Assembly (NCBI RefSeq): GCF_900115865.1
Contig: NZ_FOXY01000001.1
Span: 124,001-188,000, forward strand
Source of the DNA: Donghicola eburneus
GTDB taxonomy: Bacteria; Pseudomonadota; Alphaproteobacteria; Rhodobacterales; Rhodobacteraceae
DNA length: 64,000 bases
Direction of reading: 5' to 3'
The position numbers and the translations under genes were made by a program. The notes under the pieces are model-generated. The model did not search any database, was not told the DNA's origin, and saw only the letters and a program-made list of their open reading frames with translations. Positions 1-7,462 of the stretch are shown piece by piece (positions within the stretch are counted from its first letter, which is position 1; every line of letters begins with the position of its first letter).

Positions 1-2
1 GG

Positions 3-566
3 GTGGAACGGATCATCCGGTTCGGCTTTGAACAGGCGATGATGCGCCGCAAGCATCTGACATCGGTCACAAAATCCAACGCGCAGAAATTCTCGATGGT
101 GTTCTGGGACGAGGTGACGCGCGAGGTTGCCGCCGATTGCCCCGAAGTCACCGTCAGCCACATGCATATCGACGCTATGGCCGCCAAGATGGTGATGGCC
201 CCGCAGGATCTGGACGTGATCGTCGCCTCGAACCTCTTTGGTGATATTCTGACCGATCTTGGGGCGGCCATTCAGGGCGGGCTAGGGTTTGCGGCCTCGG
301 CCAATATCAGCCCCGATCGCGCGCTGCCGTCCATGTTCGAACCTGTCCACGGCTCGGCCCCCGATATCGCGGGGCAGGACATCGCGAACCCGATCGCGGC
401 GATCTGGTCGGGGGCGATGATGCTGGACCATCTGGGTCAGACCGAAGCCTCAGCCGCTGTTCTGAAAGCGATTGAGGCCGCCACGGGACAGGGCATCGGC
501 ATCCGTCCGGGCCTGAACTCTACATCCGAAATCACAGCGGCGATCCTGTCCGCGCTGGAGGCTTGA
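3..566 (+). CDS. Tartrate/isopropylmalate-type dehydrogenase, C-terminal part
   Basis: The 5' end lies outside the window, so only about 187 C-terminal residues of a protein usually near 355 are present. The remaining part belongs to the isocitrate/isopropylmalate dehydrogenase family of NAD-linked beta-decarboxylating dehydrogenases. The helix with DAMAAKMVM followed by NLFGDILTDLGA carries the metal-binding aspartates, and the later segment PVHGSAPDIAGQ is the cofactor-binding loop. The wording of these blocks is closest to tartrate dehydrogenase/decarboxylase and D-malate dehydrogenase (TtuC/DmlA type) rather than LeuB. It ends 3 bases before the succinate-semialdehyde dehydrogenase start, so the two are probably one operon. 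The exact substrate cannot be fixed from this fragment. Confidence 0.75.
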   Translation: MERIIRFGFEQAMMRRKHLTSVTKSNAQKFSMVFWDEVTREVAADCPEVTVSHMHIDAMAAKMVMAPQDLDVIVASNLFGDILTDLGAAIQGGLGFAASANISPDRALPSMFEPVHGSAPDIAGQDIANPIAAIWSGAMMLDHLGQTEASAAVLKAIEAATGQGIGIRPGLNSTSEITAAILSALEA

Positions 567-569
567 GCC

Positions 570-2006
570 ATGCAGTTGAACGATCCCGATCTTTTCCGTC
601 AGGCCGCGTTGATCAACGGTGACTGGATTGCCCGCGATGATATGCCGGTGATCAACCCCGCCACCGCCGCGCCCATGGGCCATATGCCGGACTGCACGGC
701 CGATGAAACGACCGAAGCCATCGCCGCCGCCGAAGAGGCGATGGTCGCGTGGAAGGCCAAGACCCATCTGGAACGCGCGGACCTGCTCATGGCGTGGTAC
801 GATCTGATGCTGGAACACGCCGACGATCTGGCGATGATCCTGACCTGCGAACAGGGTAAACCGCTGGCCGAGGCCAAGGGCGAGATCCTGTACGGCGCAT
901 CCTTCGTCCGCTGGTTCGCCGAAGAGGGGCGCCGCATCAACGGACACATCATCCCGTCGCCTGTCGCGGGCAAGAAGATTTTCGCGATGAAAGAGCCCGT
1001 GGGTGTCTGCGCGATCATCACCCCTTGGAATTTTCCGAACGCCATGATCACCCGCAAGGTCGCGCCGGGCCTCGCGGCGGGCTGCACCATGGTGATCAAG
1101 CCGTCGGACTTCACGCCCTATTCGGCGCTGGCCTTGGGTGTCTTGGCCGAGCGGGCGGGCATCCCCAAGGGCGTCCTGAACATCCTGACGGGCCGCCCCG
1201 AAGTCATCGGCGCGACCCTGACTTCCAGCCCCGTGGTGCGCAAACTGTCCTTTACCGGTTCGACCCGCGTGGGGGCTCTGCTGGCGGAACAATGCGCGCC
1301 GACCCTGAAAAAGATGTCGCTGGAATTGGGCGGCAACGCGCCGTTCATCGTGTTCAACGACGCCGATCTGGACGCCGCAGTCGAGGGCGCCATGGCCTCG
1401 AAGTTCCGCAATGGGGGGCAGACCTGCGTCTGCGCCAACCGAATTCTGGTGCAGTCGGGCATTCATGATGCGTTCGTTGCGGCTCTGGCGGCCAAGGTGG
1501 ATGCGTTGAAAGTCGCTGCAGGCACCGAAGAGGGCGCGATGATCGGCCCGATGATCAACGCCGCCGCCATCGACAAGATCGATGCGCATGTGGCCGATGC
1601 CATGTCAAAAGGCGCGACCAAAGCCACCGCCGAGCGCGACTTGGCCGAAGGGTTCGCGGACCCTGTGGTGCTGGTGGGCGCGACTACCGACATGCGCTTG
1701 GCGTCCGAGGAAACCTTTGGCCCCGTTGCGCCGATCTTCAAGTTCGAGACCGAGGAAGAGGCGCTGGCCATCGCAAACGGCACGCCGTTCGGCCTCGCTG
1801 CGTATTTCTATACCACAGACATGGCGCGCGCGTTCCGCGTGGGCGAGGCGTTGCAGGCGGGCCTTGTGGGCCTGAACACCGGCGCGGTCAGCCATGCCGA
1901 GGCCCCGTTCGGGGGCGTCAAATCCTCGGGCCTGGGCCGCGAGGGCGCGCAGGAGGGGATTGAGGAATACCTAGAAACCAAAGCCTTCCACTTTGGTGGG
2001 CTCTGA
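570..2006 (+). CDS. gabD: NAD(P)-dependent succinate-semialdehyde dehydrogenase
   Basis: The 478-residue protein is a full-length aldehyde dehydrogenase. Visible landmarks are the cofactor-binding ITPWNFPNAMITRK, the glycine loop FTGSTRVG, the catalytic glutamate in LELGGNAPFIVF and the nucleophilic cysteine in NGGQTCVCANR. The paired cysteines in the last motif and the overall wording match the GabD/succinate-semialdehyde branch, which oxidises the semialdehyde to succinate in 4-aminobutyrate breakdown. The start ATG follows the upstream gene by 3 bases with a GAGGCTTGAGCC leader. No aminotransferase partner is in view, so other semialdehydes (for example glutarate semialdehyde) remain possible. 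Confidence 0.8.
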   Translation: MQLNDPDLFRQAALINGDWIARDDMPVINPATAAPMGHMPDCTADETTEAIAAAEEAMVAWKAKTHLERADLLMAWYDLMLEHADDLAMILTCEQGKPLAEAKGEILYGASFVRWFAEEGRRINGHIIPSPVAGKKIFAMKEPVGVCAIITPWNFPNAMITRKVAPGLAAGCTMVIKPSDFTPYSALALGVLAERAGIPKGVLNILTGRPEVIGATLTSSPVVRKLSFTGSTRVGALLAEQCAPTLKKMSLELGGNAPFIVFNDADLDAAVEGAMASKFRNGGQTCVCANRILVQSGIHDAFVAALAAKVDALKVAAGTEEGAMIGPMINAAAIDKIDAHVADAMSKGATKATAERDLAEGFADPVVLVGATTDMRLASEETFGPVAPIFKFETEEEALAIANGTPFGLAAYFYTTDMARAFRVGEALQAGLVGLNTGAVSHAEAPFGGVKSSGLGREGAQEGIEEYLETKAFHFGGL

Positions 2007-2020
2007 TCCGCGTAAAGCAA

Positions 2021-2054
2021 TAAAAAGGGCCGCCAGAATGATCCGGCGGCCCCA
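2021..2054 (-). terminator. Rho-independent terminator of the aau operon
   Basis: An 8-bp GC stem (2027-2034 GGGCCGCC, 2045-2052 GGCGGCCC) is followed on the minus strand by TTTTTATT. It lies between convergent genes, so the stem may also stop transcripts coming from gabD. Confidence 0.8.
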
Positions 2055-2075
2055 ATGCGTTCTGATGTGAGTGGT

Positions 2076-2504
2076 TTATGGCCAAGGGTAATCGACGATG
2101 CTGATCCCTTTTGTCTCTAGTTCTTGGACCACCGCGCGGCGGGCGACGACGATATCGGTCATCGGCAAGGCGCGGCGGCGGGTGACCTCTTGGGTGGTGA
2201 AGTCGGGGGCCTCGGTGGTGTCAAAGGTCGCAATGACATAGTTCATGACCGACGCGATTTCGCTGTCCGACAGGGACGAGGCGATCACGCCGGGAACGTG
2301 CATCATGTAGTCACGGCCCGCCTCGGTGTTGGCGATATGGCCGACCGAGCCGGGGAATGGGGGGACGCCGCCCTCTGCGGTGCCCATGCCTTCGATCCCG
2401 TGGCAGCCTGTGCAGCGCAGGATGTAGTTGCCGCGCGCCGACATCTCGGCGGTGGCAGGGCTGGCTGTCAGGGCGATCAGCCCAAGGGCAAAGAGTCGTT
2501 TCAT
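2076..2504 (-). CDS. Small periplasmic monohaem cytochrome c (second of pair)
   Basis: This 142-residue protein has a signal peptide of about 19 residues (MKRLFALGLIALTASPATA) and a single haem site CTGCH at residues 31-35, with Met residues downstream that could be the sixth ligand. It is the last gene of the amine dehydrogenase operon, 18 bases after another small cytochrome c. In TTQ dehydrogenase systems electrons leave through a periplasmic carrier, often a cupredoxin (amicyanin, azurin). No cupredoxin gene is visible here, so these cytochromes are the likely electron acceptors or relays. That role is inferred from position only. Confidence 0.8.
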   Translation of the reverse strand: MKRLFALGLIALTASPATAEMSARGNYILRCTGCHGIEGMGTAEGGVPPFPGSVGHIANTEAGRDYMMHVPGVIASSLSDSEIASVMNYVIATFDTTEAPDFTTQEVTRRRALPMTDIVVARRAVVQELETKGISIVDYPWP

Positions 2505-2522
2505 CGGTGCGGCTCCTTTCGG

Positions 2523-2972
2523 TTATTCAGCCGGACGCGCCGCCATCAGGGCGGCATTGTCCGGCAATTCCGCGCGTACGGCGGCGACGCTTTCGACAGT
2601 GGCGTCGGCTTCGGTTTCCCCGAGTTCACCCGCGACATATGTTGCGATGGCGGCCAGCTCAGCGTCCTCGATCTGGGGCAGAGGCGGCATGCGCAGGCCC
2701 GCATACATCTGGCCATCCACGGTCATAGTCCCGTGCAATCCGGCGATGACTACGGCGGCCACATAATCAGTCGGCGCGTCCATGGCCTGCCAGAAGGCAG
2801 GGCGGTTCAACGGTGGCGCAAAGCCAGGGTTTCCGGTGCCGCCCTCGGCGTGGCAGACCGCGCAGTTGTCGTTAAATAGGGTCGTTCCGTCGATCTCTTG
2901 GGCTTGCGCAGGGAGGCTGGCGCCAAGGATCAGGCAGCCCGCGACACGGGCTGCAAAATAGTTCAGATGCAT
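2523..2972 (-). CDS. Small periplasmic monohaem cytochrome c (first of pair)
   Basis: The protein has 149 residues when started at the ATG at 2972. That start is preferred because GGAG sits just upstream across the stop codon of aauA and a signal peptide follows at once; an in-frame ATG at 2993 would add seven residues. The haem motif is CAVCH (residues 37-41) and a later RMPPLP segment offers a methionine ligand, as in class I cytochromes c. It is translationally coupled to aauA and probably takes electrons from the TTQ enzyme. Confidence 0.8.
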   Translation of the reverse strand: MHLNYFAARVAGCLILGASLPAQAQEIDGTTLFNDNCAVCHAEGGTGNPGFAPPLNRPAFWQAMDAPTDYVAAVVIAGLHGTMTVDGQMYAGLRMPPLPQIEDAELAAIATYVAGELGETEADATVESVAAVRAELPDNAALMAARPAE

Positions 2973-2976
2973 CGGG

Positions 2977-3501
2977 TTACTCCGCAAGGCCAACCACGAC
3001 CGACACGGTGCAGTGGTAGCCCTTGTCGGTGTTCGCCATGCACCAGTTGATGTCGTTATACAGGCCCATGCGGTAGCCGGGGCGCTCGCCTTCGGAGGTG
3101 TAGCAGAAGGTTGCCGAATTCACGGTCGGCTTGCCACAGCAGTCGTTGTAGCTGACCAGATAGTCCTTGCCATCATCAGGGTTCGAGCAGGTGCCGACCC
3201 AAGATACGGCCGAGACGGTCGACCCCGGAGGGCACGAGGTCAGCGAGCCGCCAGAAGCCGAGCACAGGTTGCCATCCAACGCGCAGTGGCGCCAGTAGCT
3301 GCACTCGTCCTCGGGCAGGGCTCCGGCGGCAGAGGCACGGCGGTCGAAGGGCAGGATCGGGGTCGCGACGGCGGCACCCAGCACCGACACACCTGCGCGG
3401 GCCAGAAAACTGCGGCGGCCGAATTCGCGGGCACTTGCGCGGGTGCGGGTCTCGACCACTTTGTCGAGCTTGGAGAAGAGACGGTCAAACAGACTGTTCA
3501 T
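2977..3501 (-). CDS. aauA: Aromatic amine dehydrogenase small (TTQ) subunit
   Basis: The light subunit carries the tryptophan tryptophylquinone cofactor. The 174-residue precursor has a long Tat-type leader with RRSFLARAG at residues 29-37, as is usual for this family. The two cofactor tryptophans are readable: W101 in SWVGTC (the one that is hydroxylated) and W153 in NWCMAN. CSYWRHC at 67-73, CPPGS and DCCGK follow the family order. The wording is closer to aromatic amine dehydrogenase than to methylamine dehydrogenase. The mature part has ten cysteines instead of twelve: the positions equivalent to Cys38 and Cys86 of the methylamine enzyme, which form one disulfide there, are both lost (CSASGG and the stretch before FCYTS). 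TTQ formation needs a MauG-type enzyme, which is not in this operon but is encoded at 15545. Confidence 0.88.
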   Translation of the reverse strand: MNSLFDRLFSKLDKVVETRTRASAREFGRRSFLARAGVSVLGAAVATPILPFDRRASAAGALPEDECSYWRHCALDGNLCSASGGSLTSCPPGSTVSAVSWVGTCSNPDDGKDYLVSYNDCCGKPTVNSATFCYTSEGERPGYRMGLYNDINWCMANTDKGYHCTVSVVVGLAE

Positions 3502-3534
3502 GTTGGTTTCCTTTGTCAGAAAATTCGGGATGGA

Positions 3535-4122
3535 TCAGGCCGGCAGGGCAGCGGCGGCCTGAACCGAGGCGATGCCGGTTTCCGAGGCGGTAAAGAGGCT
3601 TTCGAGCTGTTCGCGGCTGTTCACGAGACCTTTGGCGCGGACTTTGCCATCGGGGCCGATCAGCACGGCAAAGGGCAGCTTGGCGACCTTGAAGGTCATC
3701 CCCAGCTCGGAACTGAGCGCGTAGGGGAAGCTTTGCAGGTTCTCGGATTCGATCAGGCGGCGGTGGATGGCCTCGCGGCCATCCGAGGCCAGAACGACGT
3801 CCAGCCAGCGGCCTTCGTCATCGCGGATAGAGCGCAGGGCGGGCAGCAGGGCCTTGCAGATCGGGCAGGTGGTGGACAAGAAGAACACCAGTTGCGCGCG
3901 TCCCTCTGGGCCGCCAAGGGGCAGTTCCGCGCCGTTCAAGTTGGGCAGGGTCAGGGCGGGTACCCGTACGCCGATGTCGGGGCCAGAGTCGCTGATCATC
4001 GCGCCCACGGGGGACACACGCTCGTACAAAATGCCGATCTGGCGGGCGAGGGCAAAGATCACCGCAATCTGCACCAGAACCGCAATCCACAGGGCGATGT
4101 TCGAAAAGATAAGAAGTTCCAT
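3535..4122 (-). CDS. aauD: Thioredoxin-like disulfide protein for amine dehydrogenase maturation
   Basis: The 195-residue protein has one N-terminal membrane anchor (residues about 4-25) and a periplasmic thioredoxin-like domain. Its redox motif is CPIC at 86-89 in STTCPICKALLPA. It matches MauD/AauD, which are required together with MauE/AauE for correct disulfide formation in the cysteine-rich small subunit. It lies between aauE and aauA in the canonical B-E-D-A order. The small subunit it would serve here has one disulfide fewer than usual. Confidence 0.85.
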   Translation of the reverse strand: MELLIFSNIALWIAVLVQIAVIFALARQIGILYERVSPVGAMISDSGPDIGVRVPALTLPNLNGAELPLGGPEGRAQLVFFLSTTCPICKALLPALRSIRDDEGRWLDVVLASDGREAIHRRLIESENLQSFPYALSSELGMTFKVAKLPFAVLIGPDGKVRAKGLVNSREQLESLFTASETGIASVQAAAALPA

Positions 4123-4149
4123 GAAATTATCCTTGTGTCTTACGTCAAG

Positions 4150-4677
4150 TCACGGGGTCTGGCGGATGTTGGGCAGGTGCGAGGCCAGCTTTTCCACGAC
4201 CGAGTAGATCGCGAAAAAGGTCAGCCCCGTGGCAATCGCCACAGCCGCGCCTGCCGGCCCCACGGTGCCCGAAGGCAGCAGCGCGACGGACAGGGCGATC
4301 AGCGCCAGCACAGCGTTCCGGCCCAGAGTCAGCCCCGACACGATCTGGGGCGCACCCCCGCAGCCGCAGTCGATCCGGTCGCGGCCCGCTCGCAGGGCCA
4401 GCGTCATCAGGACGCCGTACCCTGCGAACAGCCCCGCAGCGGCCAGAGCCGCGCCCTCCCGCGTGAGGGGCAGCAGCAACCCCAACACGATCAGCGGCTC
4501 GATGACGGCGAGAAACCGGACAATTGCGGGTGTTATGGTGTCAGGGACCAGCCCGTAGCCTTGGGCAAAGCCGACCGTTTCGGGATAGTTCTGCCATTTG
4601 TGCAGGGCTGCCCGCACCAGCACTGCGGTCAGGAAACAGACCGCCGCTGCCGAGGTATATGAACCCAGATCTGCCAT
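4150..4677 (-). CDS. aauE: Membrane protein MauE/AauE (disulfide relay for TTQ subunit)
   Basis: The 175-residue protein has four predicted membrane helices and belongs to the MauE family (DoxX-like fold), which supports folding and export of the small subunit with MauD. Two cysteines sit in DCGCGGAPQ around residues 102-104, a likely redox pair. It starts 2 bases after the stop of aauB, so translation is probably coupled. Confidence 0.83.
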   Translation of the reverse strand: MADLGSYTSAAAVCFLTAVLVRAALHKWQNYPETVGFAQGYGLVPDTITPAIVRFLAVIEPLIVLGLLLPLTREGAALAAAGLFAGYGVLMTLALRAGRDRIDCGCGGAPQIVSGLTLGRNAVLALIALSVALLPSGTVGPAGAAVAIATGLTFFAIYSVVEKLASHLPNIRQTP

Positions 4678-4679
4678 GC

Positions 4680-5819
4680 TTATTGATCCAGCTTGATCAG
4701 GGTCGGGAAGCCGGCCAGACCTTCGAATTCACCTGCCATCTCAAAGGTGACTTCGTCGCCAAGGGTCACGTCATACTTGACCAGAGCGCCTTCTTCGCTG
4801 GCGGCAAAGATGATCGGGGCTTCGGTCTGGGTGACGGCTAGGCCATTCTCGTGGTGCGCGTGCCCACGGCCGACCACGGTTTTCGAGGTCATGTTGACGG
4901 CCCAGATTTCTTCGGCTGCGTTCTTGTGGCTGCCGTCATACTTGCCCGAATGCATCAGGACGAACGCGGTGTCAGAGGGCGCGTGATAGGCGATCAGCTC
5001 CGACCCGCTGGGGGCCCAACCGCCAAGAGTGCCTTCGGTGATCGAGAATTTGTCCAGCAGCACAGCGGATTCGCCGCTGTCATCAACCACATAGAGATTG
5101 CCGGTGAACGAGACGAACACCAGATTTTCGCCGACGCGGGTCGGGTTGCTGAAAAGTGCATCGTCATCGACGTCAAAGATCTTCTCGGAGCTTGCGGGCT
5201 CGGAATATGTGCCGTCCGCCTCGAAAGTGAAGGATTTCAGAGTGCCGTCGCCGCAGATGGTGCTAAACTTCATGCCCTCGGTCGCGGGAATGGCCAGCCA
5301 GCAGCCGGGGATCGGGATTTCGGCAATTTGCTCACCCGCCGCCAGATCGACCAGCGACAAAGAGGTCGCGGGGGTCGCGTTCTGGGCCAGCAGGTAGTCT
5401 TCGCCGCTGACAAAGGTCAGCAAGCCGGGCTGGCTTTCGACCTGTGCCATCTTGTTGGACACTTCGATCTCGCGCTTCAGCTTCAGGGTCTGGACGTCCC
5501 ACTCCTGCACAACCGCGGTCAGATCGCCGAAGGTGTAGCGCTCCATGTAAACCGAGGAGGTGAACAGGGTGTCGCCCGCCGCGTTCAGGGTCATCTGGCC
5601 CACGGTGCCGGGGCCGACGTTGCCCTTCATTGTCAGTTCGTCCGAGCCCACCACGTAGACAGAACTGGGACCGGCCCAAGCCTGATCCATGACGAACACG
5701 TTGTGGCCCGGATCGATGGTTTCTTTGACGGTCAGGGTTTCGGGCTCGATGGCCTCTTGCGCAACGGCGGGCGCAGCCAGAGCCATCAAGGCCAGAGCCA
5801 TGGCGGTACTGTATTTCAT
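4680..5819 (-). CDS. aauB: Aromatic amine dehydrogenase large (beta-propeller) subunit
   Basis: The first gene of the operon encodes a 379-residue periplasmic beta-propeller subunit with an N-terminal signal peptide ending near AVAQ. The segments IPGCWLAIP, STICGDGTL and a later GSHKNAAEEIW match what I recall of the large subunit of aromatic amine dehydrogenase (GCWSVIP, MTICGDG, AAEIW) better than that of methylamine dehydrogenase (PDCYHIFP). This is the main reason for the aau rather than mau call. The enzyme oxidises primary amines such as phenylethylamines to aldehydes in the periplasm. The true substrate range is not deducible. Confidence 0.85.
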   Translation of the reverse strand: MKYSTAMALALMALAAPAVAQEAIEPETLTVKETIDPGHNVFVMDQAWAGPSSVYVVGSDELTMKGNVGPGTVGQMTLNAAGDTLFTSSVYMERYTFGDLTAVVQEWDVQTLKLKREIEVSNKMAQVESQPGLLTFVSGEDYLLAQNATPATSLSLVDLAAGEQIAEIPIPGCWLAIPATEGMKFSTICGDGTLKSFTFEADGTYSEPASSEKIFDVDDDALFSNPTRVGENLVFVSFTGNLYVVDDSGESAVLLDKFSITEGTLGGWAPSGSELIAYHAPSDTAFVLMHSGKYDGSHKNAAEEIWAVNMTSKTVVGRGHAHHENGLAVTQTEAPIIFAASEEGALVKYDVTLGDEVTFEMAGEFEGLAGFPTLIKLDQ

Positions 5820-6029
5820 TCTTGGTCTCCTGTCGGTGAGTTCCCGATCAGGCTATGCCGCAGGTGCAGCACCGGACTATCCACGTTCCCCCATTAAATT
5901 TGCGCAAAAATCGAGCACTCTGCGAAAACTGTTCGTGCGGTAGAATGTAACGCTTTGACAAAAGGCGTCTTGCAGGCGCAGCAATAGAAAGAAGAATAAG
6001 ACCACTCCCCTTGTTTTCAGGATATTTAC
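5820..6029. promoter_or_regulatory. Divergent promoter region between aauB and the AraC gene
   Basis: This 210-base gap serves both the aau operon (left) and the regulator (right). It contains a 10-bp palindrome TTTGCGCAAA (5899-5908) and a TTGACA box at 5955-5960 on the plus strand. No convincing complete promoter or direct-repeat AraC site could be fixed by eye. Confidence 0.45.
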
Positions 6030-6953
6030 ATGGTTCCCGACCAAGTCTTGTGTCGCGCGCCGTCCGATCCGCAGATTTCAGAGCATAAATTTTCAAGCTT
6101 TGTGGATCAGGAAAAGGCGCTCCCAAAATTTGATCAAATTTATCGTCAACTGACCCCCGGTTGCTTTGAGGGATTCGTGAAATCCGTTGATTACGGCACG
6201 CTGACGCTGACCCACGAAGCGATGAATCAGGGACTGGAACAGCAGGTGTCAGTGAACGATGGCACGGTCGCGATCGGCTTTGTCATGGGGGCAGGGCACA
6301 TGTACGACCTGTTCAAGAACGAGGTATTCAACGGACAGGTCGCTGTTTTGCCCGGCGGGCACGAACATGTCAGCTACGTGGCTGAAAAGACAGAGTTTGT
6401 GATCGCGTCGATTGCGCGAGAAGAGGTGCCGGACGACATGCTGACGGGCCGGACCTTGCCGTCCGAGGTTGCCAAGCCCGTAGGGGCATGGATTAGAGGT
6501 TTGATCGGCATGGCGGGCAGTGCGAGCGAGGCCAAGGGCCTGACGACGATGCTACCGGAGCTAGTGATGGACCGCTTGTCGCTGCTGTTCGGCTATCCAG
6601 AGGCGCGGGTTTTGCGCAATAATCACCACGACGTGGTCGTGCTGAAGCGGATCCTTGAGGCCTGCGAAGAGCTTCCAGCCGAGGAAATGACCGTCTCGCG
6701 GTTGTCGAAACACCTCAACATGTCGCGGACGGATTTGCGGACTGCTTGCCAGACGACAACCGGATTTCGTCTGGACGAGATGCTAACGTCGCGCCGCCTG
6801 AGCGATGTGTACCGCATCCTGCGCGAAGGTGAATTTGGTCAGGTCAACGTTACCCAAGCCGCGCTGGATCATGGGTTTACGCACTTTGGGCGGTTCTCTG
6901 CCGCCTATCGCCAGATGTTCGGCGAAAGGCCATCCGAGACCCTGCGCGCCTGA
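6030..6953 (+). CDS. AraC-family transcriptional regulator
   Basis: The 307-residue protein ends in a typical AraC double helix-turn-helix (about residues 215-307), with HLNMSRTDLRTAC as first recognition segment and a second ending in FGRFSAAYRQMFGERPSETL. The N-terminal domain is a sensor of the cupin-like type with no ligand motif I recognise. It is divergent from aauB, so it is the natural candidate activator of aromatic amine oxidation. This differs from mau clusters, where the known regulator MauR is LysR-type. Confidence 0.85.
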   Translation: MVPDQVLCRAPSDPQISEHKFSSFVDQEKALPKFDQIYRQLTPGCFEGFVKSVDYGTLTLTHEAMNQGLEQQVSVNDGTVAIGFVMGAGHMYDLFKNEVFNGQVAVLPGGHEHVSYVAEKTEFVIASIAREEVPDDMLTGRTLPSEVAKPVGAWIRGLIGMAGSASEAKGLTTMLPELVMDRLSLLFGYPEARVLRNNHHDVVVLKRILEACEELPAEEMTVSRLSKHLNMSRTDLRTACQTTTGFRLDEMLTSRRLSDVYRILREGEFGQVNVTQAALDHGFTHFGRFSAAYRQMFGERPSETLRA

Positions 6954-6987
6954 GCGTTGACGCCGAATGACCCATGAAATCTGCTGA

Positions 6988-7008
6988 TTTCCGACGATAC
7001 CTCGGAAA
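6988..7008 (+). terminator. Possible terminator hairpin after the AraC gene
   Basis: A perfect inverted repeat TTTCCGA-N7-TCGGAAA lies 35 bases after the stop codon and is followed by TAATTTT. The stem is short and only half GC, so termination is uncertain; it could equally be an operator. Confidence 0.4.
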
Positions 7009-7173
7009 TAATTTTGCTAGCGCACGCGCCCTTTGGACGCAGCGCTCTGGCTTGATTTACGCTCAGAAAGAGAGCGCGCCAGATACCGTGAAGGGGCGGG
7101 ATCTGTAAGCATCGCATTCAGTGCTCGATGCGACCGGCGCTTGAAGGCGCGCTACATAGCTCCCGCACTCTGT

Positions 7174-7216
7174 CAACGTTTTCATGACGTTGTGCGTCAA
7201 TTTTCACGCGTGAAAA
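7174..7216. promoter_or_regulatory. Clustered palindromes upstream of the desaturase
   Basis: Three overlapping symmetric elements are packed into 43 bases. They are CAACG (7174) paired with CGTTG (7188-7192), TGACG-N5-CGTCA (7185-7199), and a perfect 16-base palindrome TTTTCACGCGTGAAAA (7201-7216). They lie about 250 bases upstream of the desaturase gene. The last looks like a homodimer operator; the regulator is unknown. Confidence 0.45.
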
Positions 7217-7462
7217 GTCCGTCTTGCCACTAAAATGCGCCACGGACTGGTTGATCCTAGGCGGCAGCGGCCCTGTCCAAGTGGCCCCTACGTCACCCAT
7301 TGCGGGCACAAACTTTGGCGAGCGCATTCGCATAGATTGACTGTCAAAGGGCGGGCTCATCTGCAATTCTTCTTTCTCGATAGGTGTGTTTTGTGTAAAT
7401 CGGCGCACGGCTTGTTCGTTTTTGCGAATGGAGCCCCATTAAAAAAGTGAACGAGCCGGACA

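Larger units (their letters stand above)
6954..7462. other. 509-base non-coding stretch
   Basis: No credible gene is visible. It holds a perfect 7-bp inverted repeat just after the AraC gene (6988-7008, a possible weak terminator) and a dense group of inverted repeats at 7174-7216, both listed separately. The stretch is less GC-rich than its neighbours, especially close to the desaturase start. Confidence 0.6.
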
